A stretch of 64,000 bases of DNA from Actinoallomurus spadix (GCF_024055725.1 NZ_JAMXMX010000021.1:62001-126000), one strand, 5' to 3'; shown: positions 44,302 to 53,149, numbered from the stretch's first letter. Made by a program: numbers and translations. The notes: generated by a model not told the origin, from the sequence alone.

Positions 44302-44535
44302 ATGGTGCAGGCCTACATCCTCATCCAGACCGAGGTCGGCAAGGCGGCCGAGGTGGCCCGCACGATCTCCGGGATCACCGGGGTCACGCTCGCCGAGGAC
44401 GTCACCGGTCCGTACGACGTCATCGTCCGCGCCACCGCCAACAACGTGGACGAGCTGGGCAAGCTCGTCGTCGCCCAGATCCAGTCGGTCGAGGGGATCA
44501 CGCGCACCCTGACCTGCCCCATCGTCCACATTTGA
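44302..44535 (+). CDS. stand-alone Lrp/AsnC ligand-binding (RAM) domain protein
   Basis: A 77-residue protein made only of the RAM/ACT-like effector domain of Lrp-family regulators (MVQAYILIQTEVGKAAEVAR, then VTGPYDVIVRATANNVDELG), without the helix-turn-helix. Such proteins form rings and may bind amino acids or modulate full-length Lrp proteins. The ATG at 44302 follows GGGAGGACGTG. It is divergent from thiL with the two starts 62 bases apart, and just ahead of a DUF3515 lipoprotein gene, an arrangement I recall from other actinomycetes. Confidence 0.9.
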   Translation: MVQAYILIQTEVGKAAEVARTISGITGVTLAEDVTGPYDVIVRATANNVDELGKLVVAQIQSVEGITRTLTCPIVHI

Positions 44536-44540
44536 GCCCG

Positions 44541-45077
44541 TTGTCCGCACTGTCGCCAGTCTGCACCACCGGGCGCCCCCCGGCGGCGCGGGGCGGGGCG
44601 CCGGGGCGGCTCAGGCGGGCGGCGCCGGTCGTGGCGGTCGTTGCGGTGCTGTCGGTGATCGCGGCGGGGTGCGGGGCGAGTGACGTCGAGGTGCCGGTGC
44701 CCCGGCCGCCCGCGTCGGCGGTCTCGCTGTGCCGCGCCTTCCACGACCGTCTGCCACAGCGCCTGCACGGCCTGAAGCGCCGGTCGACCAGCCCGCGCTC
44801 CGCTCTCGTCACCGCGTGGGGATCACCGGCCGTCGTGGTGCGCTGCGGCGTCGTCCGTCCGGCGGGGCTGCACCCCACCTCCGAGCTGGCGGTGATCAAC
44901 GGGATCAACTGGCTGGCGGTGCCGCCGGACCACCCGGTCACGTTCACCGCCGTCGGCCGGCACGCGTACGTCGAGGTGACCGTGCCGCCGAAGTACACCC
45001 CGCCCGGCGACGTGCTGAACGAACTGACCGCGGCGATCAAGTCGACCATCCCCGCCAACTCCGACGCGACCCTGTGA
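44541..45077 (+). CDS. DUF3515-family lipoprotein
   Basis: About 178 residues. Seen: Arg-rich start, hydrophobic core VVAVVAVLSVIAAG and a lipobox-like AAGC, then a mature domain with two Cys (SLCRAFHDRLPQRLHGL, VVRCGVVRP), matching DUF3515, an actinobacterial envelope family of unknown function. The start is uncertain: a TTG at 44541, five bases after the upstream stop, gives a proper n-region; no ATG or GTG in frame leaves a complete signal peptide. Probably co-transcribed with the RAM-domain gene. Confidence 0.78.
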   Translation: MSALSPVCTTGRPPAARGGAPGRLRRAAPVVAVVAVLSVIAAGCGASDVEVPVPRPPASAVSLCRAFHDRLPQRLHGLKRRSTSPRSALVTAWGSPAVVVRCGVVRPAGLHPTSELAVINGINWLAVPPDHPVTFTAVGRHAYVEVTVPPKYTPPGDVLNELTAAIKSTIPANSDATL

Positions 45078-45093
45078 GGGCACCGGGCGCTCC

Positions 45094-45957
45094 CTAGTGG
45101 GTGAGGTGCCGCGCGGCCGCGACCAGCGCGGGCAGGGCGCCTCCGGCGTCACGCCGCCACAGCAGGACGACCTCGATCGGCGGCAGGGGTTCGAGGATCG
45201 GCCGGAACACCAGTCCCGCCGGTACCCTCGCCGTCTCCCGTACGCAGAGGGTGTAACCCTCCCCCGCCGCGACGAGAAGGGGGACCAGGTCGTGGCCAGC
45301 GGCCGCCGGGCCGAACCGCGGGTGCAGGCCGCGCCCGGCGAACTGGTCGACGAAGCGCGCCGCCTCGGCGGTCCGCGGCAGGATCAGTGGCTCATCGGCG
45401 AGGTCGGCCAGGGAGAGGGACGCGCGCGCGGCGAGCGCGTGGCCGCGCGGCAGCAGGGCGCGGACCGGGGCCCGGTGGACGACCAGGCGGGAGACGCCGT
45501 CCGTCGCGGGCACCGGCCGGTAGCCCAGCCCCGCCTGCACGTCCTCCGCGGCGATGCGCGCCACCTGCTCGGCGGTGCGCATCCGGGTCATCCGCACGCG
45601 CGCCCCGGGGGCGAGCCCGCGCAGACCGCCGAGGATCGCGCGTACGACGTCGGACAGCCCGTCGGCGACCGCGAGACGCAGCCCGCCGAGGTCGCCGTCC
45701 ACCGCCTCGGACACCGCCGCGAGCGCCTGGTCGAAGACGCCGAGGACCGACTCCGCGTGGGCTGCGAAGACCTCGCCGACCGGCGTCAGGCGCATGCCGC
45801 GCGCCGTGCGCTCGAACAGCGGCGCGCCGACCTCGCCCTCGACGATGCCGAGCTGCTGCGAGAGTGTCGGCTGCGCGATGCTCAGCAGCTGGGCCGCCCG
45901 GCGCACGCTCCCGGTCTGGGCGACGGCGAGGACGTAGCGCATCTGACGTACGTCCAC
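45094..45957 (-). CDS. LysR-family transcriptional regulator
   Basis: A 287-residue regulator. Seen: N-terminal winged HTH (MRYVLAVAQTGSVRRAAQLL, then SIAQPTLSQQLGIVEGEVG) and a two-lobed effector domain (LRLAVADGLSDVVRAIL onward). GTG at 45955-45957 directly follows GGAGGGAGG; an earlier start adds MPEGGR only. LysR proteins usually control a divergent gene; to the right lies a 76-base gap and then the convergent end of the GH65 gene, so no obvious divergent target exists. It may act elsewhere. Confidence 0.92.
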   Translation of the reverse strand: MDVRQMRYVLAVAQTGSVRRAAQLLSIAQPTLSQQLGIVEGEVGAPLFERTARGMRLTPVGEVFAAHAESVLGVFDQALAAVSEAVDGDLGGLRLAVADGLSDVVRAILGGLRGLAPGARVRMTRMRTAEQVARIAAEDVQAGLGYRPVPATDGVSRLVVHRAPVRALLPRGHALAARASLSLADLADEPLILPRTAEAARFVDQFAGRGLHPRFGPAAAGHDLVPLLVAAGEGYTLCVRETARVPAGLVFRPILEPLPPIEVVLLWRRDAGGALPALVAAARHLTH

Positions 45958-46033
45958 CCGACCTCCCTCCGGCACCCGTGGGGATGATCACACAGATCGC
46001 GCGCCTTCGCATCGGGAGGTCGCGCGCGGGTCC

Positions 46034-48385
46034 CTACCGGGTGGTCTTGTCGCGGCGGGCGGGCTCGCGGCCGGGCGGCTGCGGAGGGCTGGGCCGCGAC
46101 GGGAACGGCGGCACGGCGACCCGCACGGCGCCGCCGTCGAGCCGGACCGGCTCCCCGTAGTGGTCGATCTCCAGTGGGTCACCGCCCAGCAGCTCGTACA
46201 CCGTCGCGTCGTGGCCGATGGTGACCTTAAGGCGCCGGCCGCGGAACCGCATGCGGAACGCGAGCCGGGAGAGCCCGGGCGGCAGCCGTGGCGCGAAGGT
46301 CAGCCGCGTCGTGTACTGGCGCATCCCGCCGAGGCCGGCGACGAGCGCGGTCCACGTCCCGGCGAGGGAGGCGATGTGCAGGCCGTCGCGGGTGTTGTGC
46401 TCCAGGTCGCGCAGGTCCATCAGCGCGGCCTCGCCGATGTAGTCGTGGGCGAGTTCCAGATGCCCGGTCTCGGCCGCCATCACCGCCTGGGTACAGGCGG
46501 ACAGCGAGGAGTCGCGTACGGTCAGGCCCTCGTAGTAGACGAAGTCGCGGAGCTTCTCGTCATCGGTGAACGCGTCGCCGCGCAGGTGCAGGGCCAGCAC
46601 GAGGTCGGCCTGCTTGACGACCTGCTTGCGGTAGATGTCGAAGTACGGGTAGTGCAGCAGCAGCGGATAGTGGTCGGGCGGGGTGTCGTCGAAGTCCCAG
46701 CGCGCGTGGTGGGTGAAGCCCTCGCTCTGCGGATGCACCTCGAGCCGCTTGTCGTAGGGGATGACGATGGCGTTCGCGGCGTCCCGCCAGCTCGCGGTCT
46801 CCTCCTCGGTGACGCCCATGCGGCGCGCCTGCTCGGGGTACTCCTCGGCGAGGTCGGCGGCGGCCCGGAAGTTCCGCTGGGCCATGAGGTTCGTGTAGAC
46901 GTTGTTGTCCGCCAGGGCGCTGTACTCGTCGGGGCCGGTGACCCCGTCGATGCGGAATCTCCCCTTGGCGTTGTGGTGGCCGAGGCTGCGCCACAGGCGC
47001 GCGGTCTCCACGAGGATGTCGAGGCCGACGTCGCGGGTGAAGTCCTCGTCCGCCGTGGCGTCGGCGTAGCGGATGACGGCGTCGGCGATGTCGGCGTTGA
47101 TGTGGAACGCCGCCGTCCCGGCCGGCCAGTATCCGGAGCACTCCTGCCCGGCGATCGTCCGCCACGGGAACGCCGCGCCGCGCAGCCCGAGCTGTTCGGC
47201 CCGTTCCTTGGCCAGGTCGAGGGTCGCGTGCCGCCAGCGGAGCGCGTCGGCGGCGGCCTCCGGCCGGGTGTAGGTCAGCAGCGGGAGCACGAATGTCTCG
47301 GTGTCCCAGAATGTGTGACCGTCGTAGCCGGGGCCGGTGAGGCCCTTCGCGGGGATCGGGCGGCGCTCGGCGCGGGCGCCGGCCTGCAGGGTGTGGAAGA
47401 GGCCGAAGCGTACGGCCTGCTGGACCTCGGCGTCGCCCTCCACCTCGACGTCGGCGCCCGCCCAGAAGTCGTCGAGGAACTGGCGCTGTTCGCGGACGAG
47501 CCCGTCCCAGCCGGTCATCTTCGCCGCGGCGAGCGCGGCGATGACCTGGTCGTGCACGGCGGGCCGGGACCGCTGGCTGGACCAGCCGTAGGCGAGGTAC
47601 TTGACCAGGCACAGCCGCTGCCCCTGCTGGAGGCGGGTGGCGATCGTGTAGCGGCAGACGTCCTCGAAGTCGTCGGAGGTGATCGTGCACTCGGGGCCGT
47701 CGATCTCGTGGCCCATCGCCGCGGCGATCCGCAGCCCGCTGTGCCGGGTGCGGTGCACGAGGACGGCGGTGTCCTTGTCGGCCACCGACTCCTCGCCGAC
47801 CAGCGGGTTCTCCAGCCGCCCGGCGACCCTCGGGTCCTTGCCGAGGTCGGGCAGGGACTCGTTGGCGACCAGCTCGGACTGCACGACGATGCGGACGGGC
47901 CGGTTCACGGCCTCGACCTCGTAGCGGATCGCGGCGACGCCCCGCTGCACCAGGGACACCAGCCGCACCGTACGGACCCGGACCGAGTCCCCCGCCGGGG
48001 AGGTCCACTCGACGTTCCGCGTCAGCGTGCCGGCGCGGAAGTCCAGCGCCCGCTCGTGGGAGCGGAGTTCGCCGTAGCGGACGTCGAACGGCTCGTCCTC
48101 GACGAGCAGCCGGATCACCTTGCCGTTGGTGATGTTGATGACGGTCTGCCCGGACTCGGGGTAGCCGTAGCCGGCCTCGGCGTAGGGCAGCGGCCGCAGC
48201 TCGTACACCGAGTTCAGGTAGGTGCCGGGCAGGCCGTGCGGCTCGCCCTCCTCGAGGTTCCCGCGCAGGCCGATGTGGCCGTTGGACAGCGCGAACACCG
48301 ACTCGCTCTGCGCCAGGGTGTCCAGGTCCAGGCTCTGCTCGCGGACGCACCAGGGTTCGACCGCGTACGCGGCCTGCCGGATCAT
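46034..48385 (-). CDS. GH65 disaccharide phosphorylase (maltose/trehalose/kojibiose type)
   Basis: A 783-residue inverting phosphorylase that splits an alpha-glucosyl disaccharide with phosphate to beta-glucose 1-phosphate. Seen: N-terminal beta-sandwich (SNGHIGLRGNLEEGEPHGLP), the (alpha/alpha)6 barrel with GHTFWDTETFVLPLL, the catalytic-acid segment TGPDEYSALADNNVYTN, and the phosphate-site region YEGLTVRDSSLSACTQA. ATG at 48383-48385 overlaps the stop of the mutase gene (ATGA). The coupling to beta-phosphoglucomutase fits an inverting GH65 enzyme. Which disaccharide cannot be told. The C-terminal 40 residues are Pro/Arg-rich and dispensable-looking. Confidence 0.92.
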   Translation of the reverse strand: MIRQAAYAVEPWCVREQSLDLDTLAQSESVFALSNGHIGLRGNLEEGEPHGLPGTYLNSVYELRPLPYAEAGYGYPESGQTVINITNGKVIRLLVEDEPFDVRYGELRSHERALDFRAGTLTRNVEWTSPAGDSVRVRTVRLVSLVQRGVAAIRYEVEAVNRPVRIVVQSELVANESLPDLGKDPRVAGRLENPLVGEESVADKDTAVLVHRTRHSGLRIAAAMGHEIDGPECTITSDDFEDVCRYTIATRLQQGQRLCLVKYLAYGWSSQRSRPAVHDQVIAALAAAKMTGWDGLVREQRQFLDDFWAGADVEVEGDAEVQQAVRFGLFHTLQAGARAERRPIPAKGLTGPGYDGHTFWDTETFVLPLLTYTRPEAAADALRWRHATLDLAKERAEQLGLRGAAFPWRTIAGQECSGYWPAGTAAFHINADIADAVIRYADATADEDFTRDVGLDILVETARLWRSLGHHNAKGRFRIDGVTGPDEYSALADNNVYTNLMAQRNFRAAADLAEEYPEQARRMGVTEEETASWRDAANAIVIPYDKRLEVHPQSEGFTHHARWDFDDTPPDHYPLLLHYPYFDIYRKQVVKQADLVLALHLRGDAFTDDEKLRDFVYYEGLTVRDSSLSACTQAVMAAETGHLELAHDYIGEAALMDLRDLEHNTRDGLHIASLAGTWTALVAGLGGMRQYTTRLTFAPRLPPGLSRLAFRMRFRGRRLKVTIGHDATVYELLGGDPLEIDHYGEPVRLDGGAVRVAVPPFPSRPSPPQPPGREPARRDKTTR

Positions 48386-49134
48386 GCGCGCTTCCCTTCG
48401 CCGTCGCGGTCGAGGAGCTCCGAAAGGTCCCGTACGACGACGCTCGCGCCGTGTTCCCTCAGCGCCGCGCCCTGGCCGATCCGGTCGACGCCGACGACGC
48501 ATCCGAAGCCGCCCGCGCGCCCGGCCGCGACACCGGCCAGCGCGTCCTCGAAGACCACCGCCTGCGACGGGGGCGTGCCGAGCGCCTCGGCCCCGGCGAG
48601 GAACATGTCCGGCGCGGGCTTGCCCGCCAGGTTCCGTTCCTTGGCCGTCAGCCCGTCGATCCGCGCGTCGAACAGGTCCGCGATGCGGGCGGCGTCCAGG
48701 ACCTGGGCGGTGTTCGCGCTCGACGACACGACCGCGGTTGCCAGGCCCGCCGCGCGGGCGGCCCGTACGTAGTCCACCGAGCCGGGGTAGACGTCGACGC
48801 CGTCCTCGGCGAGCCTGCGCAGCACGATCTCGTTCTTCCGCCGGCCCAGCCCCTCGATCGTCGGGGCGCCGGGCGGGTCGTCCGGCGAGCCTTCGGGCAG
48901 TGTGATGCCGCGCGACTCCAGGAACGACCGGGTCCCGTCCTCCCGTCGCTTGCCGTCGACGTACTCGTCGTACTCCTTGACCTGGTCGAACGGCCGGAAC
49001 GACGGTCCCTCCCGTTCCCGGAGGAACTCGTCGAACATCTCCTTCCACGCCGCCGCGTGCACCGTCGCGGTGCGGGTCAGCACTCCGTCCATGTCGAACA
49101 GGCAGGCCGTGACCCCGTCCGGCAGTCCGAGCAT
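48382..49134 (-). CDS. pgmB: HAD-family beta-phosphoglucomutase
   Basis: Converts beta-glucose 1-phosphate to glucose 6-phosphate. Seen: CLFDMDGVLTRTATVHAAAW with the nucleophile Asp and the second Asp typical of HAD mutases, a helical cap, SSSANTAQVL (motif II), GKPAPDMFLAGAEALG (motif III) and FEDALAGVAAGRAGG (motif IV). 250 residues. ATG at 49132-49134 follows GGGGAGGAGACAC. It is the first gene of a two-gene unit with the GH65 phosphorylase, the usual pathway pair. Confidence 0.92.
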   Translation of the reverse strand: MLGLPDGVTACLFDMDGVLTRTATVHAAAWKEMFDEFLREREGPSFRPFDQVKEYDEYVDGKRREDGTRSFLESRGITLPEGSPDDPPGAPTIEGLGRRKNEIVLRRLAEDGVDVYPGSVDYVRAARAAGLATAVVSSSANTAQVLDAARIADLFDARIDGLTAKERNLAGKPAPDMFLAGAEALGTPPSQAVVFEDALAGVAAGRAGGFGCVVGVDRIGQGAALREHGASVVVRDLSELLDRDGEGKRA

Positions 49135-49206
49135 GTGTCTCCTCCCCGAGATCGCCGATGACACATGCCTACCCCACCGCATCGGGATAAGCGCCCCGAA
49201 TGCGGG

Positions 49207-49230
49207 CGGGGCGGCCCGGAGGCCGCCCCG
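49207..49230. terminator. hairpin after the alpha-galactosidase gene
   Basis: CGGGGCGGCC (49207-49216) pairs perfectly with GGCCGCCCCG (49221-49230) around CGGA, 28 bases past the leftward stop at 49258. Confidence 0.7.
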
Positions 49231-49257
49231 CGTGGTCGGGAACAGGGAGGGAACAGG

Positions 49258-51264
49258 TCAGGCGCAGGTGACCTTCGCGTCGGCCCAGTCGGCGTGGTCG
49301 CTGTCGACGCCGTTGCCGCCGTCGGTGACGATCAGCCGGACGAACTGCGCGCCGGAGACGTCCGCGGTCAGGTGCTTCGCCGGGTCGGCCGTCGTGAGCA
49401 GGCCGCTGTCGGCGACCTTGGTGCCGTCGGCCCAGATCTCGAAGGTGACCGAGCCGTTCTGCGTCTTCTCGTCGTCCACGCCGACGTCGGCGGACACCGC
49501 CGTGCAGCGCTTGGCGAGGTAGTACTCGACGGTGCTCGGGGCGTGCGCGCCCAGGCCCTTCTGGTACGTCACGCCGTTGATGGTGATCGGGTTGCCGTCG
49601 GTGGCCCCGGTCTCGCCGTTGCTGCGGTCCTTCTCGACCGGGCCCCAGCCGTTCGTGGAGCGCAGCCAGGTCTGGTCGCTGAGGTAGGAGGTGCCGGCCG
49701 GCGGCGCGGACAGCTTCTGCACCGTCACCTGGACGCTGCTCGTCAGGGTCTCGTCGGCGGTGCGGGCCTTGGCGGTCAGCGTGTACGTGCCGGAGGTGAC
49801 GTCGGCCGGGGGCCGTACCGTCCAGTTGGTGGTCAGCGACGTGCCGGTCGGCAGGGCCGGGCGGGTTCGCGCCGACGTGGCCTGGACCGTCCAGCCGTCG
49901 GGGCCGGTGAGCGTGGCGCGGACGCGCCGCGCGGGCCGGCGGCCGGCGTTGGCCACCGTGGTGGTCACCGTGGCGTCCTCACCGGGCTGGACGATGGGGA
50001 GCGCGCCCGGGTAGGCCACCGGCAGGCCGATGCCGAGGTCCACGGCCGGCGGGTACTCCGCCCAGGACCGGTCGGCCGCGACGCGGTACATCACGCTGCC
50101 GTGCGCCGGGACGGTCGCGGCGATGGCGCCGGCCGTCTCGTGGGTGGCGTGCGCCCACAGGTCGCGCACCGTGTAGGCCGCAGCGTCGGGCAGGCCGATC
50201 GCGCTCGCGGAGGTCGTGATCCGCTGCGGGGAGTCGGCCTCGTTGAACAGCACCACCGCGCGGTCGCCGTTGGCCAGCCGCTTGACGAACACGTCGCGGC
50301 CGCCGTCGGTGCTGATCGGTGCGCCCTGGATGCCGAGTTTGTCCTGATCGACGGCGATGACCTCCTTGTTCTGGAGGATCGACATCGTCGTCGCGGACGC
50401 CTTGCGCAGGTCGGTGCCGATCAGCAGCGGGGCCGCCATGACCGACCAGAGGCTGAAGTGCGAGCGGTACTCGGTGTCGGTCATGCCGCCGTTGCCGACC
50501 TCGAGCATGTCGGGATCGTTCCAGTGCCCCGGCCCGGCGTACTGGGACAGGACCATGTTCTGGTGGACGATCGACAGCATCGAGCTGTAACTGTCGGAGA
50601 TGTCGCCCGTGGTCCGCCACGAGTTGCCGACGTCCTTGCCCCACAGCCACGGCTGGTTGGAGCCCCACTCGCAGATGGAGTACAGGATCGGCCGCCCGGT
50701 GGCCTTCAGCGCGTCACCCATCTTGGTGTAGCGCTGGATCGCGTCGACACCCTGGTTGTTGCAGTTGTCGTACTTCAGGTAGTCGACGCCCCACGACGCC
50801 CACGTCCTGGCGTCCTGCTCTTCGTGCCCGAGCGCGCCGGGCATGTTGTTAGCGCAGGTGAGGGTGCCCGCGCTGCTGTAGATGCCGAGCTTGAGGCCCT
50901 TGGAGTGCACGTAGTCGGCGACCGCGCGGATCCCATTCGGGAACCGCGTCCTGTTGGGCACCAGGTCGCCGTTCGCGTCGCGGTTCTGCTCGGCCCAGCA
51001 GTCGTCGAGGTTGACGTACTCGTAGCCGGCGTCCTTCAGACCCGAGGACACGAACAGGTCGGCGATGCCCTTGACCATGCCCTCGTTGAAGTCCGCGCTG
51101 CATTGGGTGGCGTTCCAGTTGTTGAACCCCATCTGCGGGGTCAGGGCGAGGCCGTTGTCGAGGGCCGCCGCCGGCGCGGCGGAGGACAGGGCGAGTGCGA
51201 CGGCGGACGCGGCCCCCATCGTGAGGGCGGTGACGGCGGAGGCGAGGGAACGAACTGTGCGCAT
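49258..51264 (-). CDS. secreted GH27 alpha-galactosidase with NEW3 and NPCBM domains
   Basis: A 668-residue exported enzyme that removes alpha-galactosyl (possibly beta-L-arabinopyranosyl) groups. Seen: signal peptide (to about residue 35, PAAA), GH27 barrel beginning LTPQMGFNNWNATQCSADFN, nucleophile Asp166 in YLKYDNC, acid/base Asp250 in GHWNDPDMLEVG, a C-terminal beta domain, a NEW3-like segment (about 415-525, TTTVANAGRRPARRVRATL) and a terminal NPCBM module (YLSDQTWLRSTNGWGPVEKD, GLGAHAPSTVEYYL). ATG at 51264 follows GGAGATGATTC. Divergent from the DeoR regulator, which probably controls it. Confidence 0.95.
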   Translation of the reverse strand: MRTVRSLASAVTALTMGAASAVALALSSAAPAAALDNGLALTPQMGFNNWNATQCSADFNEGMVKGIADLFVSSGLKDAGYEYVNLDDCWAEQNRDANGDLVPNRTRFPNGIRAVADYVHSKGLKLGIYSSAGTLTCANNMPGALGHEEQDARTWASWGVDYLKYDNCNNQGVDAIQRYTKMGDALKATGRPILYSICEWGSNQPWLWGKDVGNSWRTTGDISDSYSSMLSIVHQNMVLSQYAGPGHWNDPDMLEVGNGGMTDTEYRSHFSLWSVMAAPLLIGTDLRKASATTMSILQNKEVIAVDQDKLGIQGAPISTDGGRDVFVKRLANGDRAVVLFNEADSPQRITTSASAIGLPDAAAYTVRDLWAHATHETAGAIAATVPAHGSVMYRVAADRSWAEYPPAVDLGIGLPVAYPGALPIVQPGEDATVTTTVANAGRRPARRVRATLTGPDGWTVQATSARTRPALPTGTSLTTNWTVRPPADVTSGTYTLTAKARTADETLTSSVQVTVQKLSAPPAGTSYLSDQTWLRSTNGWGPVEKDRSNGETGATDGNPITINGVTYQKGLGAHAPSTVEYYLAKRCTAVSADVGVDDEKTQNGSVTFEIWADGTKVADSGLLTTADPAKHLTADVSGAQFVRLIVTDGGNGVDSDHADWADAKVTCA

Positions 51265-51383
51265 GAATCATCTCCTCTGGCGGAATCGCGCACGGTGAGG
51301 CGGCCCGGCCTGTGAGTTCATGTTCGGCCGCGCCGCCCCGAGAGACCGGCGGAGGCACCGGTCGCCGCAATTCGTACCGCGGA

Positions 51384-51437
51384 TGAACACAAATCAACAA
51401 GATTCAAAATTATGGCCTGTCAGATAGTGTTGACACT
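51384..51437. promoter_or_regulatory. divergent regulatory region between alpha-galactosidase and DeoR genes
   Basis: An AT-rich stretch (51384-51414) is followed by the near-palindrome AGTGT-TG-ACACT (51426-51437), which overlaps a TTGACA -35-like hexamer (51430-51435) pointing at the DeoR gene. A regulator bound here could block both directions. Confidence 0.5.
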
Positions 51438-51494
51438 TGTCGGACAGCGACGAGGCTGCCTCTGGCGTCCCGGTCACGTGGTGGAGGGGGAACG

Positions 51495-52295
51495 ATGCTC
51501 GCCCAACAGCGGCAGCAGGCGATCCTTGAGCTGGTCCAGCAGCGCGGCGGCATTCGCGTGGCCGACCTCGTCCGGGAGTTCGGCGTCTCGGACATGACCA
51601 TCCGCCGCGACCTCGAGGTGCTGTCCGAGCGCGGCCTCGTCGCGAAGGTCCACGGCGGCGCGACGACCGTCGGCACCGCGTCCACCGAGGAGCCCGGCTT
51701 CGCGGCCAAGTCGGTGCGCCAGCGGCAGGAGAAGGAGGCGATCGCCCGGCGCGCCGCCCAGCTCGTACGCCCCGGTACGGCCATCGCCATGTCCGCCGGC
51801 ACCACCACGTGGACCCTCGCGCACCACCTGACGGACGTGCCCGACCTCACGGTGGTCACGAACTCGGTGCGGATCGCCGACGTGTTCCACCGCGCCGCCC
51901 GCGCGGATCAGACGATCGTCCTGACCGGCGGCATCCGCACGCCGTCGGACGCGCTCGTCGGCCCGGTCGCGGTCAGTGCCATCCGGTCGCTCAACGTGGA
52001 CCTGCTCCTGCTGGGCGTGCACGGCATGAGCACTCGCGCCGGATTCACCACGCCGAACCTCATGGAGGCCGAGACCGACCGGGCCATGGTGGCCGCGGCC
52101 CGCCGCCTCGCGGTCCTCGCCGACCACACCAAGTGGGGCACGGTCGGCCTGTCCACGATCGCGCGCCTCGGCGACGCCGACGTGCTCATCACCGACGCGG
52201 GCCTCGGCGACGACGCCGGCGCGGCCCTGTCCGAGACCGTGGGCGAACTGGTCATCGCCGAGCCCGAAGCCGTACGAGCCGGAGCCGACGCCTGA
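51495..52295 (+). CDS. DeoR/GlpR-family transcriptional regulator
   Basis: A 266-residue sugar-responsive repressor. Seen: N-terminal DeoR HTH (RQQAILELVQQRGGIRVADL, then VREFGVSDMTIRRDLEVLSE) and the sugar-phosphate-binding DeoRC domain (AMSAGTTTWTLAHHL, VTNSVRIAD, LTGGI, LLLGVHGMS, ADHTKWG). ATG at 51495 follows GTGGAGGGGGAACG. Divergent to alpha-galactosidase and near the GH65/mutase unit; family members usually sense a phosphorylated sugar, so galactose or glucose phosphates are plausible ligands. Confidence 0.93.
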   Translation: MLAQQRQQAILELVQQRGGIRVADLVREFGVSDMTIRRDLEVLSERGLVAKVHGGATTVGTASTEEPGFAAKSVRQRQEKEAIARRAAQLVRPGTAIAMSAGTTTWTLAHHLTDVPDLTVVTNSVRIADVFHRAARADQTIVLTGGIRTPSDALVGPVAVSAIRSLNVDLLLLGVHGMSTRAGFTTPNLMEAETDRAMVAAARRLAVLADHTKWGTVGLSTIARLGDADVLITDAGLGDDAGAALSETVGELVIAEPEAVRAGADA

Positions 52296-52524
52296 CGCGC
52301 CCGTCGCGCCGGGTAAGGCCTGAGGGGCTCGCCGTCACGGCGCGCGGAGGATAGATCATCCGATGCGCCTGCGCGCACGAGTCACCGGAGATCCCCGGAG
52401 ATTGGGTCACCGGCCCCTGCTCGGACGCCCCGGAAATGGGTCCCCCGTATCTATCGGCGGACGGCGAAGCGCTGCCAGGATCACCGATCGTCCCGCAATC
52501 AGGCTCGAGAGAAATGGGTACTGC

Positions 52525-52926
52525 ATGTCTCGGCTCGCGCGTACCGGCGCTCTGCTGGGGACCGGCGTGGCGCTCACCGCAGCACTCAGCGGTGTCGCTC
52601 ACGCAGCCCCCGCGCCCAAGATGAAGGCCGACTGCTATGTCCTGGTCTTCACGGCGAAGAACTACAAGGGCAGCGCCCGCTGCATCGTCTCGTCGACGAA
52701 GAAGCTGACCGGCAAGTGGAACGACAGCATCAGCTCGGTCAGCATCGACAAGGCCTGCACCGTGACGCTCTACCAGAACCCCTCCTACAAGGGTAAGTCC
52801 ACCGCCTGGAAGCGGACGAAGCCCGCGCCGGGGAACGGCTACTGGAATGTCCCCGACCTCAAGAAGTACAAGGTGGGCGACAACAAGACGAGCTCCATCA
52901 AGCGGGTCTGCGCCTTCAGCACCTGA
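52525..52926 (+). CDS. secreted beta/gamma-crystallin-fold protein
   Basis: A 133-residue exported protein. Seen: signal peptide MSRLARTGALLGTGVALTAA to about residue 27 (AHA cleavage), then two Greek-key motifs, each with a calcium-binding (N/D)(N/D)xx(S/T)S site: WNDSISSVSI and GDNKTSSIKR. Tyr/Lys/Trp-rich strands (YKGSARC, YQNPSYKGKSTAWKR) and four Cys suggest a stable extracellular fold. Streptomyces metalloproteinase inhibitor SMPI has this fold, so protease inhibition is one option. The ATG at 52525 is preferred over one at 52514, which is out of frame. Confidence 0.88.
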   Translation: MSRLARTGALLGTGVALTAALSGVAHAAPAPKMKADCYVLVFTAKNYKGSARCIVSSTKKLTGKWNDSISSVSIDKACTVTLYQNPSYKGKSTAWKRTKPAPGNGYWNVPDLKKYKVGDNKTSSIKRVCAFST

Positions 52927-52946
52927 CGCGGCGACCCGGTGTCCGT

Positions 52947-52971
52947 CCTCTGGACCCTCCCGGTCCAGGGG
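52947..52971 (+). terminator. stem-loop after the crystallin gene
   Basis: Core CTGGACC (52950-52956) and GGTCCAG (52962-52968), extended by three further pairs including one wobble. Located 20 bases past the stop. The rest of 52972-53109 shows no gene. Confidence 0.5.
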
Positions 52972-53109
52972 GTCGCGCACGTCCGTTGCGCTGCCGGGGC
53001 CGGGTGACCGGGTCCGTGCCGGTGCGAACAGGTCCGAGCGCCACCCGCAGGGACATAACGCACCAGATAGGGCAGGCCGGGCTCCACCGGTGGCATCTTG
53101 TTTCCGCAG

Positions 53110-53149
53110 CCGTCTCCTGAGGTGAGAATCCTCTCGCCTCAGGAGACGG
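53110..53149. repeat. 40-base hairpin at the broken end of an anti-sigma ATPase gene
   Basis: CCGTCTCCTGAGG (53110-53122) and CCTCAGGAGACGG (53137-53149) are perfect 13-base complements. Inside, GAGA pairs with TCTC around ATCC. It begins exactly where similarity of the leftward ATPase remnant ends, so it may be a terminator or the mark of an insertion or deletion. Confidence 0.65.

Noticed and set aside
46160-48772. 870-codon open frame opposite the GH65 gene
   Set aside because: Same reasoning: no motifs, and the GH65 catalytic segments are on the other strand.
48382-49048. Upstream extension of the GH65 frame through the mutase gene, as if a fusion protein
   Set aside because: The extension is the wrong frame of the beta-phosphoglucomutase gene; an ATG at 48385 gives the family start.
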